A stretch of DNA of 64,000 bases, taken from positions 1 to 64,000 of the forward strand of contig JAEWIE010000014.1 of assembly GCA_023387375.1 (NCBI GenBank). Direction: 5' to 3'. Below, in pieces: positions 16,053-24,590 of this stretch. The notes below the pieces were generated by a model. That model did no database searches and had not been told where the DNA came from. It saw only the letters and a list, made by a program, of their open reading frames with translations. Source of the stretch: Bacteroidota bacterium. Lineage in GTDB: Bacteria; Bacteroidota; Bacteroidia; Flavobacteriales; Weeksellaceae. Numbering within the stretch: position 1 is the stretch's first letter; each line of letters begins with the position of its first letter. The position numbers and the translations under genes are program-made.

Positions 16053-16304
16053 ATGGGTATCTTAACTTGGATTATTTTTGGCCTTATTGCAGGCGCACTT
16101 GCAAAATTAATTATGCCAGGAAACCAAAACATGGGGTGGTTAATGACAATCATCTTAGGAATCGTGGGTGCATTCGTGGGTGGATTTGTCGGAAGTCTTT
16201 TAGGACTTGGTGATGTAGACAGCTTCACGTTTGGAAGCATGGCGCTTGCTGTGGTAGGAGCCTTAATCGTTTTATGGATTTATGGTATGGCCACGAAAAG
16301 ATAA
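16053..16304 (+). CDS. GlsB/YeaQ/YmgE family small stress membrane protein
   Basis: An 83-residue hydrophobic protein with three predicted membrane segments and the family features IIFGLIAGALAKLI near the N-terminus and glycine-rich ILGIVGAFVGGFVGSLLG in the middle. Members of the Transgly_assoc family are induced by stress in other bacteria; the function is not defined. Single gene followed by a strong terminator, preceded by a promoter region with a sigma-54-like element. Confidence 0.88.
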   Translation: MGILTWIIFGLIAGALAKLIMPGNQNMGWLMTIILGIVGAFVGGFVGSLLGLGDVDSFTFGSMALAVVGALIVLWIYGMATKR

Positions 16305-16320
16305 AACCACATTAGAAAAT

Positions 16321-16355
16321 AAAAAAAGCAGCCGCAAAAACGGCTGCTTTTTTTG
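16321..16355. terminator. Bidirectional terminator between the GlsB-like gene and sppA
   Basis: Stem gcagccg/cggctgc (16328-16334 and 16341-16347) flanked by seven A and seven T; it can serve both convergent genes. Confidence 0.88.
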
Positions 16356-16375
16356 TGGATACCAAAAGTATATTA

Positions 16376-18136
16376 TTAATCTATTTTCACTCTATAGAAA
16401 GATTCCATCATAATTTGAGGTTTTGATTCTGGAGAGCTGATCGTTTCAAAAAGTTTGAATTTATCTTCTCCTAATTTGCTCTTAAGTACTTTATTGTACA
16501 ATTGATCAGAGTTTAAATCCTTCATTAGCTGTTCGTATAGAGATACTTTCTTAGGGTAAGATTCTAACGTGTACTCTTTCATTTTTGCGCGTTTTACTGC
16601 TTCAGCGATCGCATCATCCAAAGAACCGAGCTCATCCACTAAGCCTAATTCTTTTGCGCGATTTCCAGACCAGACTCGACCCCCTCCGATGGCATCGATC
16701 TGCTCAAATGTTTGCTTACGGTTCGCAGTTACCCAATGGACAAATTTCTTGTAGGTATGTTCCACACTACTGGTAAACATTCTCTCGCCTGCAGGCGTTA
16801 ACCCCTGGAGCCAAGAATGATATACTGTATTTTCATTGGTTTGAACGACGTCCGAACGAATACCATTTCGGTTTGCTAGCTCTTTGTAGTTTGGTATCAT
16901 ACCAAATACTCCAATTGAACCAGTCAAGGTATTTGGCTCTGAATAAATTTTATCTCCTGCCATTGCAATATAGTAGCCTCCTGAGGCGGCATAGTCTCCA
17001 AAAGAAACCACGAGGGGCTTTTTCGTTTTTAATTGCTGCAGTTCGTAAAGTATTTCTTCGGAAGCGTTGGCACTACCCCCTGGCGAATTTATTCGAAGTA
17101 CGACCGCTTTTACTTTGTCATCATCTCTCAATTTCTGAATGTACTCAATGTAATTTTTAGAGTAAATTCCTTCAAAGCCCTCACCATTGTAGATGGCACC
17201 ACTCGCATAAAGTACGGCAATTTTATCTCCTGTCCTCTCTTTTGCATCTTTAGTGGACTCAATGTATTTCGCAAAGGAAACTCGATTTAATTTTGAGTCT
17301 TTCTTCGCCGCAATTTTAGTTCGGATCAGATCCTCATACTGGCTCTTTTGAATGAGATTATCTGCTAATTTATATTTGATTGCATTTTCAGGAATCATTC
17401 CATACAAACTGTCAGTCACTAATTTAAAATCTGCGGCCGACATCGATCTCGACTTTGCAATTTTTGAGGCAGTATCTCCCCAAAGGTCTCCTAGTAGTAC
17501 AGAAAGTTGCTCTTTGTTTTCTTCCGAAATCGATTCGCGAAGAAAAGGCTCTACTGCCGCTTTGAATTTTCCATGGCGGATCACGTCCATTCCAATTCCA
17601 TATTTTTCAATGAATCCTTTCATGTAGACCACCTCGGAAGACAATCCTTTTAAATCAATCATTCCCATCGGATTGAGATAATAAGCGCTTGCCACCGAGC
17701 CTAGGTAATACCCACTTTGAGTCACTACATTCCCATAGGCATATACGAATTTACCACTTGATTTAAAATCTTCCAGAGCAGCTCGAATGTCATCCAATTG
17801 AGTAAGACCCGCCCTAATATAATCCGTTTCAATGCTAATCCCTTTGATTTTATCGTCAGTTTTTGCATTTTCTATGGCTACTAGAATATCTTTCAAAAGC
17901 ACTTTCGTTGGCTGCGAAGTTGCAGAAAACATAAAAGAAGGCTGATCTTCTCCTGGACTGTCAATAATCTGCATCTTTTCATTCAGCGTAAGGATGGAAT
18001 CGTCTTGAATCTTCACCTTATTTCCGCCCGAAAGACTTCCTACAATCATCATAACCAAGAAGAAGCAAAAAAGCATCGCTCCTACTATAAAAATGGCGAC
18101 AATATTGGCCAGTACATTTTTAAAAAAACTTTTCAT
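16376..18136 (-). CDS. sppA: Signal peptide peptidase SppA, 67K type
   Basis: A 586-residue membrane-anchored serine protease of clan SK that degrades cleaved signal peptides in the periplasm. An N-terminal membrane segment (NIVAIFIVGAMLFCFFLVMMIVG) is followed by two repeated ClpP-like domains. The Ser-Lys dyad is visible: Lys in RHGKFKAAVEPF and Ser in YAASGGYYIA. The frame is open to 18175, but that start would overlap the divergent folK start; the ATG at 18136 begins at the conserved MKSFFKNVL. Confidence 0.92.
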   Translation of the reverse strand: MKSFFKNVLANIVAIFIVGAMLFCFFLVMMIVGSLSGGNKVKIQDDSILTLNEKMQIIDSPGEDQPSFMFSATSQPTKVLLKDILVAIENAKTDDKIKGISIETDYIRAGLTQLDDIRAALEDFKSSGKFVYAYGNVVTQSGYYLGSVASAYYLNPMGMIDLKGLSSEVVYMKGFIEKYGIGMDVIRHGKFKAAVEPFLRESISEENKEQLSVLLGDLWGDTASKIAKSRSMSAADFKLVTDSLYGMIPENAIKYKLADNLIQKSQYEDLIRTKIAAKKDSKLNRVSFAKYIESTKDAKERTGDKIAVLYASGAIYNGEGFEGIYSKNYIEYIQKLRDDDKVKAVVLRINSPGGSANASEEILYELQQLKTKKPLVVSFGDYAASGGYYIAMAGDKIYSEPNTLTGSIGVFGMIPNYKELANRNGIRSDVVQTNENTVYHSWLQGLTPAGERMFTSSVEHTYKKFVHWVTANRKQTFEQIDAIGGGRVWSGNRAKELGLVDELGSLDDAIAEAVKRAKMKEYTLESYPKKVSLYEQLMKDLNSDQLYNKVLKSKLGEDKFKLFETISSPESKPQIMMESFYRVKID

Positions 18137-18163
18137 AACTTTATGCAATAAATATGATTCTAT

Positions 18164-18589
18164 ATGTCGCTGCATACTGCCACTTTGTTACTCGGATCCA
18201 ACTTAAATAACCGCGAGAAGAATCTTGAGGAGGCAAAAAGGCGCTTAGAGAGCTATGCAATGACCATTATTAAGGAGACAAAAGTCATAGAAACAGACCC
18301 TGTAGAGTTTGTGAGTCCTTATAAATTTCTTAATTTTGCCCTGGAAATCCAAACCTCACTTTCTCCCGTTTCACTTTTGAAGACGTTGAAGAAAATTGAG
18401 CGTGAGATAGGTAGACCCCTAGATTCGAAAGCCACTGGAAAAGTAACCGATCGTTTGATCGACTTAGACATCGTGTCCTATGACAATCTGGAGTTTAAAA
18501 GTCCAACCCTGGAACTTCCCCATTTGCGTCACTTAACTGAGCGTGAATTTTCAATGCAGCTCCTTGAGGAATTAAAAGCGATGGTTTAA
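18164..18589 (+). CDS. folK: 2-amino-4-hydroxy-6-hydroxymethyldihydropteridine diphosphokinase
   Basis: A 141-residue HPPK that transfers pyrophosphate from ATP to the hydroxymethyl pterin in folate synthesis. Family motifs are LLLGSNLNNREKNLEEA at the N-terminus, FLNFALEIQT, and TDRLIDLDIVSYDN with the magnesium-binding DxD, followed by PHLRHLTEREF. It is divergent from sppA with only 27 bases between the chosen starts. folB lies far away at 42.6 kb. Confidence 0.93.
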   Translation: MSLHTATLLLGSNLNNREKNLEEAKRRLESYAMTIIKETKVIETDPVEFVSPYKFLNFALEIQTSLSPVSLLKTLKKIEREIGRPLDSKATGKVTDRLIDLDIVSYDNLEFKSPTLELPHLRHLTEREFSMQLLEELKAMV

Positions 18590-18699
18590 GCATAGTGTAA
18601 ATTAATAGAGGAAAAGCAAGCGAAAGAGGCAAAAACAAGTAGATGTGTGTTAAAAAATGTGAATATTATAAACTATTGTATAATAACTAATCGCATTTA

Positions 18700-18715
18700 T
18701 GGCATGTTTCTTGTT
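18700..18715 (+). promoter_or_regulatory. Sigma-54-like promoter upstream of the first OmpA gene
   Basis: TGGCATGTTTCTTGTT has GG at 18701-18702 and G at 18713 with the 12-base sigma-54 spacing; the -12 element reads GT, not GC. It lies 121 bases before the ATG in a 247-base leader region without a good TAnnTTTG box. Confidence 0.45.
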
Positions 18716-18836
18716 AATTAGGGTGAAAGAGGCCTTTATTAACTCACAAGGAGATTTCTCCAACTTGGCCAAATGAAAAAGGCATCGTAAGAGATGCAAA
18801 ATAAAAAGAATCATTTATTAACTAAAAATATATTTT

Positions 18837-20252
18837 ATGAAACTAAATTTAGCAAGTTTGGCGCTAGCACTGGCAATTCCAGTAGCCTCATACGCGCAGG
18901 ATTCAGTTGTAGTAGCAAGCGAGATGTATCCAAACACATACACCTCTGGTTCTGCAAACGTGAGCCCATTTACACAAGAATCCAAAAGATTCAATGATTG
19001 GAGCATTTCTGCTGGTGCAGGGGTTCCTCTTTTGCAGCATTCTTCTAACCTAATCTCTTTGAAAGAAGACGGAAAAGGGAAGAATGTATTCGGTTATTCC
19101 GCTTACTTAAGTGTGGATAAAGCGATTTCTCATGCTTTCGGATTGAAATTACAATACGACCGAGGAGAAACAAGACAAGGTGATTTCAACACCAAAACTG
19201 ACAACGCAACTGGAAATGAAGTAGCGGGTAGAACTCAGTACGATGCGATCTCCATCCTAGGAGACATCAACTTCTCTAACTTACTTAGACGTGTAGACAA
19301 TCAGTCGCCAATGCGTTGGGCTCTTCACGGATATGCAGGTATTGGTACTTTAGCTTATAGAGCTTACCAAGAAAATGCAAACGGACAAAGCCTAGTTGCA
19401 GAAGTAAAACCATTTAAACTTGGTTCTCCATTTGGACAAGCAGGTGCAGGTTTAAAATACAAAGTGAGCCGTAGAATCGACCTTGAAGGTAGAGCAATGT
19501 ACGTTATCACTGGAGACGATTTATTTGACGGTGCCGCTTCTTCTTCAGGAGCAGGAGCTAGTTTCTGGAATGCGACTTTAGGTCTTTCCCTAAAACTAGG
19601 TCAACACCAATCTCACTTAATGTGGCATGACCCACTTCAAGAACTTTACTACAAAGTAGACGTACTTGAAAACAAAAACCAAGACGTAGAGGTTTGTAAA
19701 AAAGGAGATGCTGACAATGACGGTGTTTGTGATGACTGGGATAGAGAACTTGACACACCAGCAGGTGCAAGAGTTGACGGTGCCGGTGTAGCATTAGACA
19801 CTGACTTAGACGGTGTAATTGACCTTTATGACAAATGTGTAACGGTTCCAGGACCCATCGAAAACAACGGTTGTCCAACAGGACAAGGAATCGTAAGCGA
19901 TGACACAAGAGCTTTAGAAGGAATAGAGTTTGATTTCGATTCTTCTCAAGTACTTCCATCTAATCGTCCAATCCTTAACTCAGCTGCCAACTACATCAAT
20001 TCTTCAACAGGAAATTACAATGTAGTAGGTGGAACCGATACTGCAGGATCTGATGCTTACAACCAAAAACTTTCTGAAAGAAGAGCAGGTAGCGTGAAAA
20101 ACTATCTAATCGAAAGCGGTGTAGACAGCTCAAGACTTAACGCAATCGGTAGAGGTGAAAAAGACTTAAAATACCCAGAATGTAACCCTTCAACAAAATG
20201 CCCTGAATGGAAAAACAGAGCAAACAGAAGAGTATACTTCGAGGCAAACTAA
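18837..20252 (+). CDS. OmpA family outer-membrane protein with thrombospondin-3-like linker
   Basis: A 471-residue envelope protein. A signal peptide ends at SYAQ; an N-terminal beta-barrel of about 250 residues follows, then an aspartate-rich calcium-binding linker (DADNDGVCDDWD, DTDLDGVIDLYDKC) and the OmpA C-terminal domain from about 360. That domain has EFDFDSSQVLPSN, GGTDTAGSDAYNQKLSERRA and IGRGEKD, the peptidoglycan-binding pattern; the usual GHTD reads GGTD here. It likely ties the outer membrane to the cell wall. Single gene with long leader and strong terminator; a related gene lies at 60.5-61.9 kb. Confidence 0.9.
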   Translation: MKLNLASLALALAIPVASYAQDSVVVASEMYPNTYTSGSANVSPFTQESKRFNDWSISAGAGVPLLQHSSNLISLKEDGKGKNVFGYSAYLSVDKAISHAFGLKLQYDRGETRQGDFNTKTDNATGNEVAGRTQYDAISILGDINFSNLLRRVDNQSPMRWALHGYAGIGTLAYRAYQENANGQSLVAEVKPFKLGSPFGQAGAGLKYKVSRRIDLEGRAMYVITGDDLFDGAASSSGAGASFWNATLGLSLKLGQHQSHLMWHDPLQELYYKVDVLENKNQDVEVCKKGDADNDGVCDDWDRELDTPAGARVDGAGVALDTDLDGVIDLYDKCVTVPGPIENNGCPTGQGIVSDDTRALEGIEFDFDSSQVLPSNRPILNSAANYINSSTGNYNVVGGTDTAGSDAYNQKLSERRAGSVKNYLIESGVDSSRLNAIGRGEKDLKYPECNPSTKCPEWKNRANRRVYFEAN

Positions 20253-20279
20253 TAGGGTAATAAACCCAAAAAACAATGA

Positions 20280-20308
20280 AAGCCACGCAACTTTGCGTGG
20301 CTTTTTTG
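20280..20308 (+). terminator. Terminator after the first OmpA gene
   Basis: Perfect 10-bp stem (aagccacgca 20280-20289, complement 20294-20303) followed by T-run. Confidence 0.88.
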
Positions 20309-20319
20309 TTTAATTTAAG

Positions 20320-20327
20320 TATTTTTA
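20320..20327 (+). promoter_or_regulatory. -7-like box TATTTTTA of recQ
   Basis: One mismatch to TAnnTTTG; followed by CACC and the ATG at 20332, the same four-base spacer seen at queD, fmt and aroC. Confidence 0.5.
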
Positions 20328-20331
20328 CACC

Positions 20332-22230
20332 ATGAATGACGCCCGTTACCATCAGCTGAAGCATGAGTACTTGAAAATGTTTTGGGGGTATAGTGAATTC
20401 CGAGATCAACAGGAAGAAATCATTGATTCCATCGTATCCGGAAAAGACACCTTAGCGCTCCTCCCTACAGGGGCAGGGAAATCGCTCTGCTACCAACTTC
20501 CCGCTCTCTTCCTAGAGGGTATTTGCCTTGTCATCTCTCCGCTTCTTGCTCTGATGAGAGACCAGGTTATTCAACTAAAATCTTTAGGCATCGAAGCCGA
20601 ATACCTTTCGTTTGAACTGGAGGATATAGAAATGGAACTCATTCTCTCTCGATGCAAAGAGGGAATCACCAAACTCTTATTTGTTTCTCCTGAGCGACTC
20701 CAAAACTCGGTATTCCTTCGCCACATGGAAGAAATCGAAGTTTCCTTTTTGGCCGTCGACGAGGCGCATTGTATCTCAGAGTGGGGTCAAGATTTTCGTC
20801 CTAGCTATCAACATATCAAACAATTTCGAGAAGAGTTTCTTCCTGTTCCTTGTCTTGCGCTAACTGCCACTGCAACGCCTCAAGTACTATCCGAAATTAA
20901 GACTAAACTTGCGCTTTCTCACGTGCAACTTTTTCAAAAAAGCTTTAAGAGGGATAATCTCCAAATTGCAATGGAGAAAGAGAACCACAAATACGAAAGA
21001 ATTGCGGAACTTCTGCAAAACCATAAAGAATCGGGGCTCGTGTACGTACGGACCCGAAAAGAAGCAGAAAACCTAAGCAAGTTCCTTCGATCGCGCGGAC
21101 ACGATCGCGTTCAATATTACCATGCAGGTCTCCCTTCCAAGGAGAAAAAAACTCGCCAAAGCAATTGGCTTAGACTGCCTAGCCAAGTGCTTATTTCGAC
21201 AAATGCGTTTGGAATGGGAATCGACAAAACGAACGTACGATTCGTGGTTCACTTTACGATCCCTAACTCACTCGAGAATTACTACCAAGAAATTGGACGA
21301 GCAGGTCGAGACTCTGAGTCAAGCCTTGCGCTACTGCTGTGGTCCGAGGAAGAAATTGCAGAATTTGATCGAATATTGCAGAATCAAATGCCGACCAAAG
21401 AACAATATGAGAAGATAATATCGATCCTCTATTCGCTTTACCAAGTAGCGGAAGGAGAACTTCCAGAAAAATCATTTGTTCTAGACATTGAAAAAATTAA
21501 AAGGCTTACACGCTGCTCTGGAGCAAAGGTTCGTAACATCATTCAATTCCTTCATCACCAAGAGCTCATTTTTCATAACAACTACAAAAGTCCCTCCACA
21601 TTAGAGCTAACTCTAATTCCAGACGAAATTGATCAGCTTCCTTCTAAGGAGGCCACATTTTTGGAAAACCTTTACCGTCAGCTTCCAGGCCTTTCTAAAC
21701 AAAGAGTCCATTTCTCGGAACTTAACCTCGCCTCAAAGCTAGGGCTATCTCCTGAGCACTTAAAAGAGAGCCTCGCCGCACTAAGCAAAAGGGACTATGC
21801 GCATTACATGGACGGCTCACTTTCTAGCGTGAAATTCTTAAAACCACGAGATTCCCGTGCACTCTCCTATCGATATTACCATTTGTTTTCACAGATACAA
21901 AAAAACAAAGTTCAGAAATGGGAAGAAATGAAGTACTTTGTAAAAGAGGAAACAACCTGTAAAATGGCACTTATCCTTCGCTATTTTGGAGAACACTCTA
22001 GTGCGGCTTGCCAAAAATGCTATGTATGCAAAAAGAACCAAGAAGCGAGTTTTGGAAGTACTCTTGAGAGCGAACTTCTTTTCGCCCTAGAAAAGGGACC
22101 GAAAACTTTAGAACAACTTTGCGCACACTTAAGTCTATATGCGAAAAATGAAGTACTGGAAACCCTCATCGAGCTCTTAGATAAAGAGGAAGTAAAAATG
22201 AAGGATTTTCGAACCTATACAAAAGCCTAA
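20332..22230 (+). CDS. recQ: ATP-dependent DNA helicase RecQ
   Basis: A 632-residue superfamily 2 helicase that unwinds DNA 3'-5' in recombination and repair. Motif I is PTGAGKSLCYQLP, motif II DEAHCISEWGQDFRPSY (with the RecQ aromatic loop), motif III TATATP, and motif VI IGRAGRD. The RQC zinc site is seen near residues 545-570 (CKM...CQKCYVCKK). No HRDC domain is visible at the C-terminus. The start is the ATG directly after a promoter box. fmt follows 39 bases downstream but has its own promoter. Confidence 0.93.
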   Translation: MNDARYHQLKHEYLKMFWGYSEFRDQQEEIIDSIVSGKDTLALLPTGAGKSLCYQLPALFLEGICLVISPLLALMRDQVIQLKSLGIEAEYLSFELEDIEMELILSRCKEGITKLLFVSPERLQNSVFLRHMEEIEVSFLAVDEAHCISEWGQDFRPSYQHIKQFREEFLPVPCLALTATATPQVLSEIKTKLALSHVQLFQKSFKRDNLQIAMEKENHKYERIAELLQNHKESGLVYVRTRKEAENLSKFLRSRGHDRVQYYHAGLPSKEKKTRQSNWLRLPSQVLISTNAFGMGIDKTNVRFVVHFTIPNSLENYYQEIGRAGRDSESSLALLLWSEEEIAEFDRILQNQMPTKEQYEKIISILYSLYQVAEGELPEKSFVLDIEKIKRLTRCSGAKVRNIIQFLHHQELIFHNNYKSPSTLELTLIPDEIDQLPSKEATFLENLYRQLPGLSKQRVHFSELNLASKLGLSPEHLKESLAALSKRDYAHYMDGSLSSVKFLKPRDSRALSYRYYHLFSQIQKNKVQKWEEMKYFVKEETTCKMALILRYFGEHSSAACQKCYVCKKNQEASFGSTLESELLFALEKGPKTLEQLCAHLSLYAKNEVLETLIELLDKEEVKMKDFRTYTKA

Positions 22231-22257
22231 GGCTTTGCATAGCTATAAAACAAGCAA

Positions 22258-22265
22258 TATCTTTG
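22258..22265 (+). promoter_or_regulatory. -7 box TATCTTTG of fmt
   Basis: A perfect TAnnTTTG box, then CCCT and the ATG at 22270; predicts a leaderless fmt mRNA. Confidence 0.7.
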
Positions 22266-22269
22266 CCCT

Positions 22270-23217
22270 ATGAAACCACTTAAAATCGTCTTTTTCGGTA
22301 CGCCAGAGTTTGCCAAAACCATTTTGCAAGCCATTCACAATTCCTCACATGAAGTAGTGGGCGTCGTGACAACTACCGACAAGGCCTCTGGACGAGGACA
22401 GAAAGTATCTGAATCGGCAGTGAAATCCTACGCTCGTGAAAATGAACTTACCTTATTCCAACCGGAAAAACTAAAGGATCCTGATTTCCTTTCTTCAATT
22501 GAGGCGCTTAAGGCAGATATTTTTGTGGTAGTCGCTTTTCGCATGATGCCAAAAGTTCTTTTTGAAATGCCACCCCTTGGGACGTTTAATCTCCACGCTT
22601 CTTTACTTCCAGACTATCGAGGCGCCGCACCGATCAATTATGCGATTATGGGTGGAGAGAAAAAAACGGGCGCAACCACTTTTTTCATCAATGAAAAAAT
22701 AGACGAAGGCGCCGTGCTTTTACAAGAAGAAATCGCAATCGAACCTACCGACTCGGCCGGAACACTCCATAACAAACTAATGCATCTAGGAGCGGATTTG
22801 GTTTTAAAAACACTTGACGGCCTCGCTGCAAACGAGTTAGAGCCGAAAGTTCAGATTCAATCCAAAGAACCTAAAAACGCATTCAAAATCTTTAAGGCGG
22901 ACACCAAAATCGATTGGTCAAAAGACAGTGAGACCCTTTATAATTTTATTCGAGGACTCTCTCCCTACCCTTGCGCTTTCACTACCCTTGAAATTGGACA
23001 GGAACAAAAGAATCTTAAAATTTTTGAAGGTCGCTATGAAATCCTGAAAACAGGAAAGGAAGTGGGTACACTTAGTGTCGATAAAAATGAACTAAGAATC
23101 TATACAAAAGATGGAATCTACTTCCCTACTAGCGTACAGCTAGAAGGCAAAAAAAGAATGGGAATTAAAGACCTCATTAATGGTTTCAAATCCCTATCTG
23201 AAATAAAAATGGCCTGA
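22270..23217 (+). CDS. fmt: Methionyl-tRNA formyltransferase
   Basis: A 315-residue enzyme that formylates initiator Met-tRNA using 10-formyltetrahydrofolate. The N-terminal FFGTPEFAKTIL, the loop around VVTTTDKASGRGQKV, and the active-site stretch NLHASLLPDYRGAAPINYAI (Asn, His, then the HxSLLP motif) are present, as is the C-terminal OB-like domain. The TGA stop codon lies inside the left arm of the following terminator hairpin, so termination structure and coding sequence overlap. Confidence 0.95.
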   Translation: MKPLKIVFFGTPEFAKTILQAIHNSSHEVVGVVTTTDKASGRGQKVSESAVKSYARENELTLFQPEKLKDPDFLSSIEALKADIFVVVAFRMMPKVLFEMPPLGTFNLHASLLPDYRGAAPINYAIMGGEKKTGATTFFINEKIDEGAVLLQEEIAIEPTDSAGTLHNKLMHLGADLVLKTLDGLAANELEPKVQIQSKEPKNAFKIFKADTKIDWSKDSETLYNFIRGLSPYPCAFTTLEIGQEQKNLKIFEGRYEILKTGKEVGTLSVDKNELRIYTKDGIYFPTSVQLEGKKRMGIKDLINGFKSLSEIKMA

Positions 23218-23232
23218 TTTCTCAGGCCATTT
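23207..23232. terminator. Bidirectional terminator between fmt and ribB, overlapping the fmt stop
   Basis: Perfect 11-bp stem aaatggcctga/tcaggccattt (23207-23217 and 23222-23232); the fmt TGA is 23215-23217. The A-rich 5' flank gives a T-run for the minus-strand ribB transcript. Confidence 0.82.
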
Positions 23233-23240
23233 GGTCTTAT

Positions 23241-24362
23241 CTAAAGTTCAACGAGCTCGCTGACTTCTACATCGTATCCTCCTACAATCGGTTTTAAATT
23301 TGGGTTTTGGGTAATAACCCTAAACTTGCTTATTCCTAAATTCTTTAGAATCTGAGTTCCAATTCCATAATCACGGAAATTGGAAGCTAGCGTCGGACGC
23401 GTAGCAGAGCCCTCCTGGTAATTTAGAAATTGTTGAAGCTTACGCATTGTATTTTCAGAGGTTGAAACGTTATTAATGAAAATAAGCGCTCCTTTTCCTT
23501 CTTCATTAATCATTTGAGTTACTTTCTCAAGTAATGGCTTTTCTCCCGTGATTAACCTGCTAAGCACATCAAAATATGAATTAGAAGATTGTACACGAAC
23601 AAGAACGGGCTCATCCACTTTCCAACTTCCTTTGGTAAGTGCAAAATGAATTTGATCTGTGCTCGTTTCACGGAAAGCGTAAAAATTAAAATCTCCGTAA
23701 TGGGTTTTAACAGGTCTTTCTTCTAGTCTTTCGATTAAATTTCCCTTTTGAAGTAAGTAATGAATTAAATCTTCAATGGACACTATTTTAAGACCATGTT
23801 TTTTAGCAAGAACTACGAGCTGAGGAAGTCTAGCCATGGAGCCATCTTCGTTCATAATCTCACAAATCACTCCTCCCTCTTTTAGACCTGCTAAACGAGT
23901 TAAATCAATGGCAGCCTCTGTGTGCCCAGCACGTTTCAAAACACCACCCTTCTTCGCGCGAAGTGGGAAGATATGGCCCGGTCTCATGAAATCCGCAGGT
24001 TTTGTCTTGGGATCCATTAGAGCTAAGATGGTTTTTGAACGGTCACTTGCAGAGATACCAGTAGACACCCCCTCTCCTAACAAATCCACGGAAACCGTAA
24101 ATGCAGTTTCTTTTGGATCACTACTGCGAGTCACCATGATATCGAGTCCCAACTCGTCACAACGCTTTTCAGGTAGCGGCGTACAAATAAGTCCACGACC
24201 GTAAAGAGTCATAAAGTTGATCATTTCAGGCGTAGTAAGTTCCGCTGCGGAAAGAAAATCGCCTTCGTTTTCACGATTTTCATCATCAACTACAATGATG
24301 ATTTTCCCTTGACGCAAATCCTCGATTGCTTCGGGAATAGTATTAAGTTGAATATCTGACAT
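23241..24362 (-). CDS. ribB: 3,4-dihydroxy-2-butanone 4-phosphate synthase with degenerate GTP cyclohydrolase II domain
   Basis: A 373-residue protein of RibBA architecture. The N-terminal RibB domain (about 1-205) is intact: DDENRENEGDF, RPGHIFPLRAKKGG, RAGHTEAAIDL and EIMNEDGSMARLP, so it should convert ribulose 5-phosphate to the four-carbon riboflavin precursor. The C-terminal RibA-like domain has lost the zinc cysteines (the expected HSECLTGDVF region reads QSSNSYFDVL) and the RQEGRGIG motif; only the DYGIGTQILKNLG and NPNLKPIVGGY segments remain. It is probably not a cyclohydrolase, so a separate ribA is expected. No FMN riboswitch is seen; the leader is only about 21 bases. Confidence 0.88.
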   Translation of the reverse strand: MSDIQLNTIPEAIEDLRQGKIIIVVDDENRENEGDFLSAAELTTPEMINFMTLYGRGLICTPLPEKRCDELGLDIMVTRSSDPKETAFTVSVDLLGEGVSTGISASDRSKTILALMDPKTKPADFMRPGHIFPLRAKKGGVLKRAGHTEAAIDLTRLAGLKEGGVICEIMNEDGSMARLPQLVVLAKKHGLKIVSIEDLIHYLLQKGNLIERLEERPVKTHYGDFNFYAFRETSTDQIHFALTKGSWKVDEPVLVRVQSSNSYFDVLSRLITGEKPLLEKVTQMINEEGKGALIFINNVSTSENTMRKLQQFLNYQEGSATRPTLASNFRDYGIGTQILKNLGISKFRVITQNPNLKPIVGGYDVEVSELVEL

Positions 24363-24383
24363 TTTGTGGTATAAAATAGACTA

Positions 24384-24391
24384 CAAATATA
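24384..24391 (-). promoter_or_regulatory. -7 box TATATTTG of ribB
   Basis: A perfect TAnnTTTG box on the minus strand, 21 bases before the ATG at 24362. Too short a leader for an FMN aptamer. Confidence 0.6.
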
Positions 24392-24452
24392 CGACGCAAA
24401 CGGGGTTGAAAAAAAATTTACAGCGGATATTATGGATTAATAAAATTTTGCC

Positions 24453-24460
24453 TATTTTTG
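24453..24460 (+). promoter_or_regulatory. -7 box TATTTTTG of the tRNA-Cys gene
   Basis: A perfect TAnnTTTG box 13 bases before the mature tRNA 5' end. Confidence 0.55.
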
Positions 24461-24473
24461 CATTCCAATAAAG

Positions 24474-24544
24474 GGTACTTTGGCCGAGTGGTTAGGCAGT
24501 GGTCTGCAACACCATCTACAGCGGTTCGAATCCGCTAGGTACCT
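24474..24544 (+). tRNA. tRNA-Cys (anticodon GCA)
   Basis: A 71-base cloverleaf. The acceptor arms GGTACTT (24474-24480) and AGGTACC (24537-24543) pair with one G-T pair, the discriminator is T (24544), which is the cysteine identity base, the anticodon loop reads CTGCAAC with GCA in the centre, and the T arm carries GGTTCGAATCC. CCA is not encoded; TCA follows. A terminator hairpin comes directly after. Confidence 0.95.
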
Positions 24545-24548
24545 CAAC

Positions 24549-24590
24549 AAAACCCTATGAAGCTCAACTCGAGCGAAATAGGGTTTTTTA
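24549..24590 (+). terminator. Terminator after tRNA-Cys
   Basis: Perfect 10-bp stem aaaaccctat/atagggtttt (24549-24558 and 24578-24587) with an inner gctc/gagc pair and a T-run. Confidence 0.82.

Noticed and set aside
18137..18175. Upstream start of sppA
   Set aside because: It would overlap the start of the divergent folK gene; the conserved membrane anchor begins at 18136.
22222..22236. Palindrome at the recQ stop as terminator
   Set aside because: Only six pairs with a three-base loop and no T-run after it.
24363..24420. FMN riboswitch before ribB
   Set aside because: The -7 box is 21 bases from the start codon; there is no room for an aptamer.
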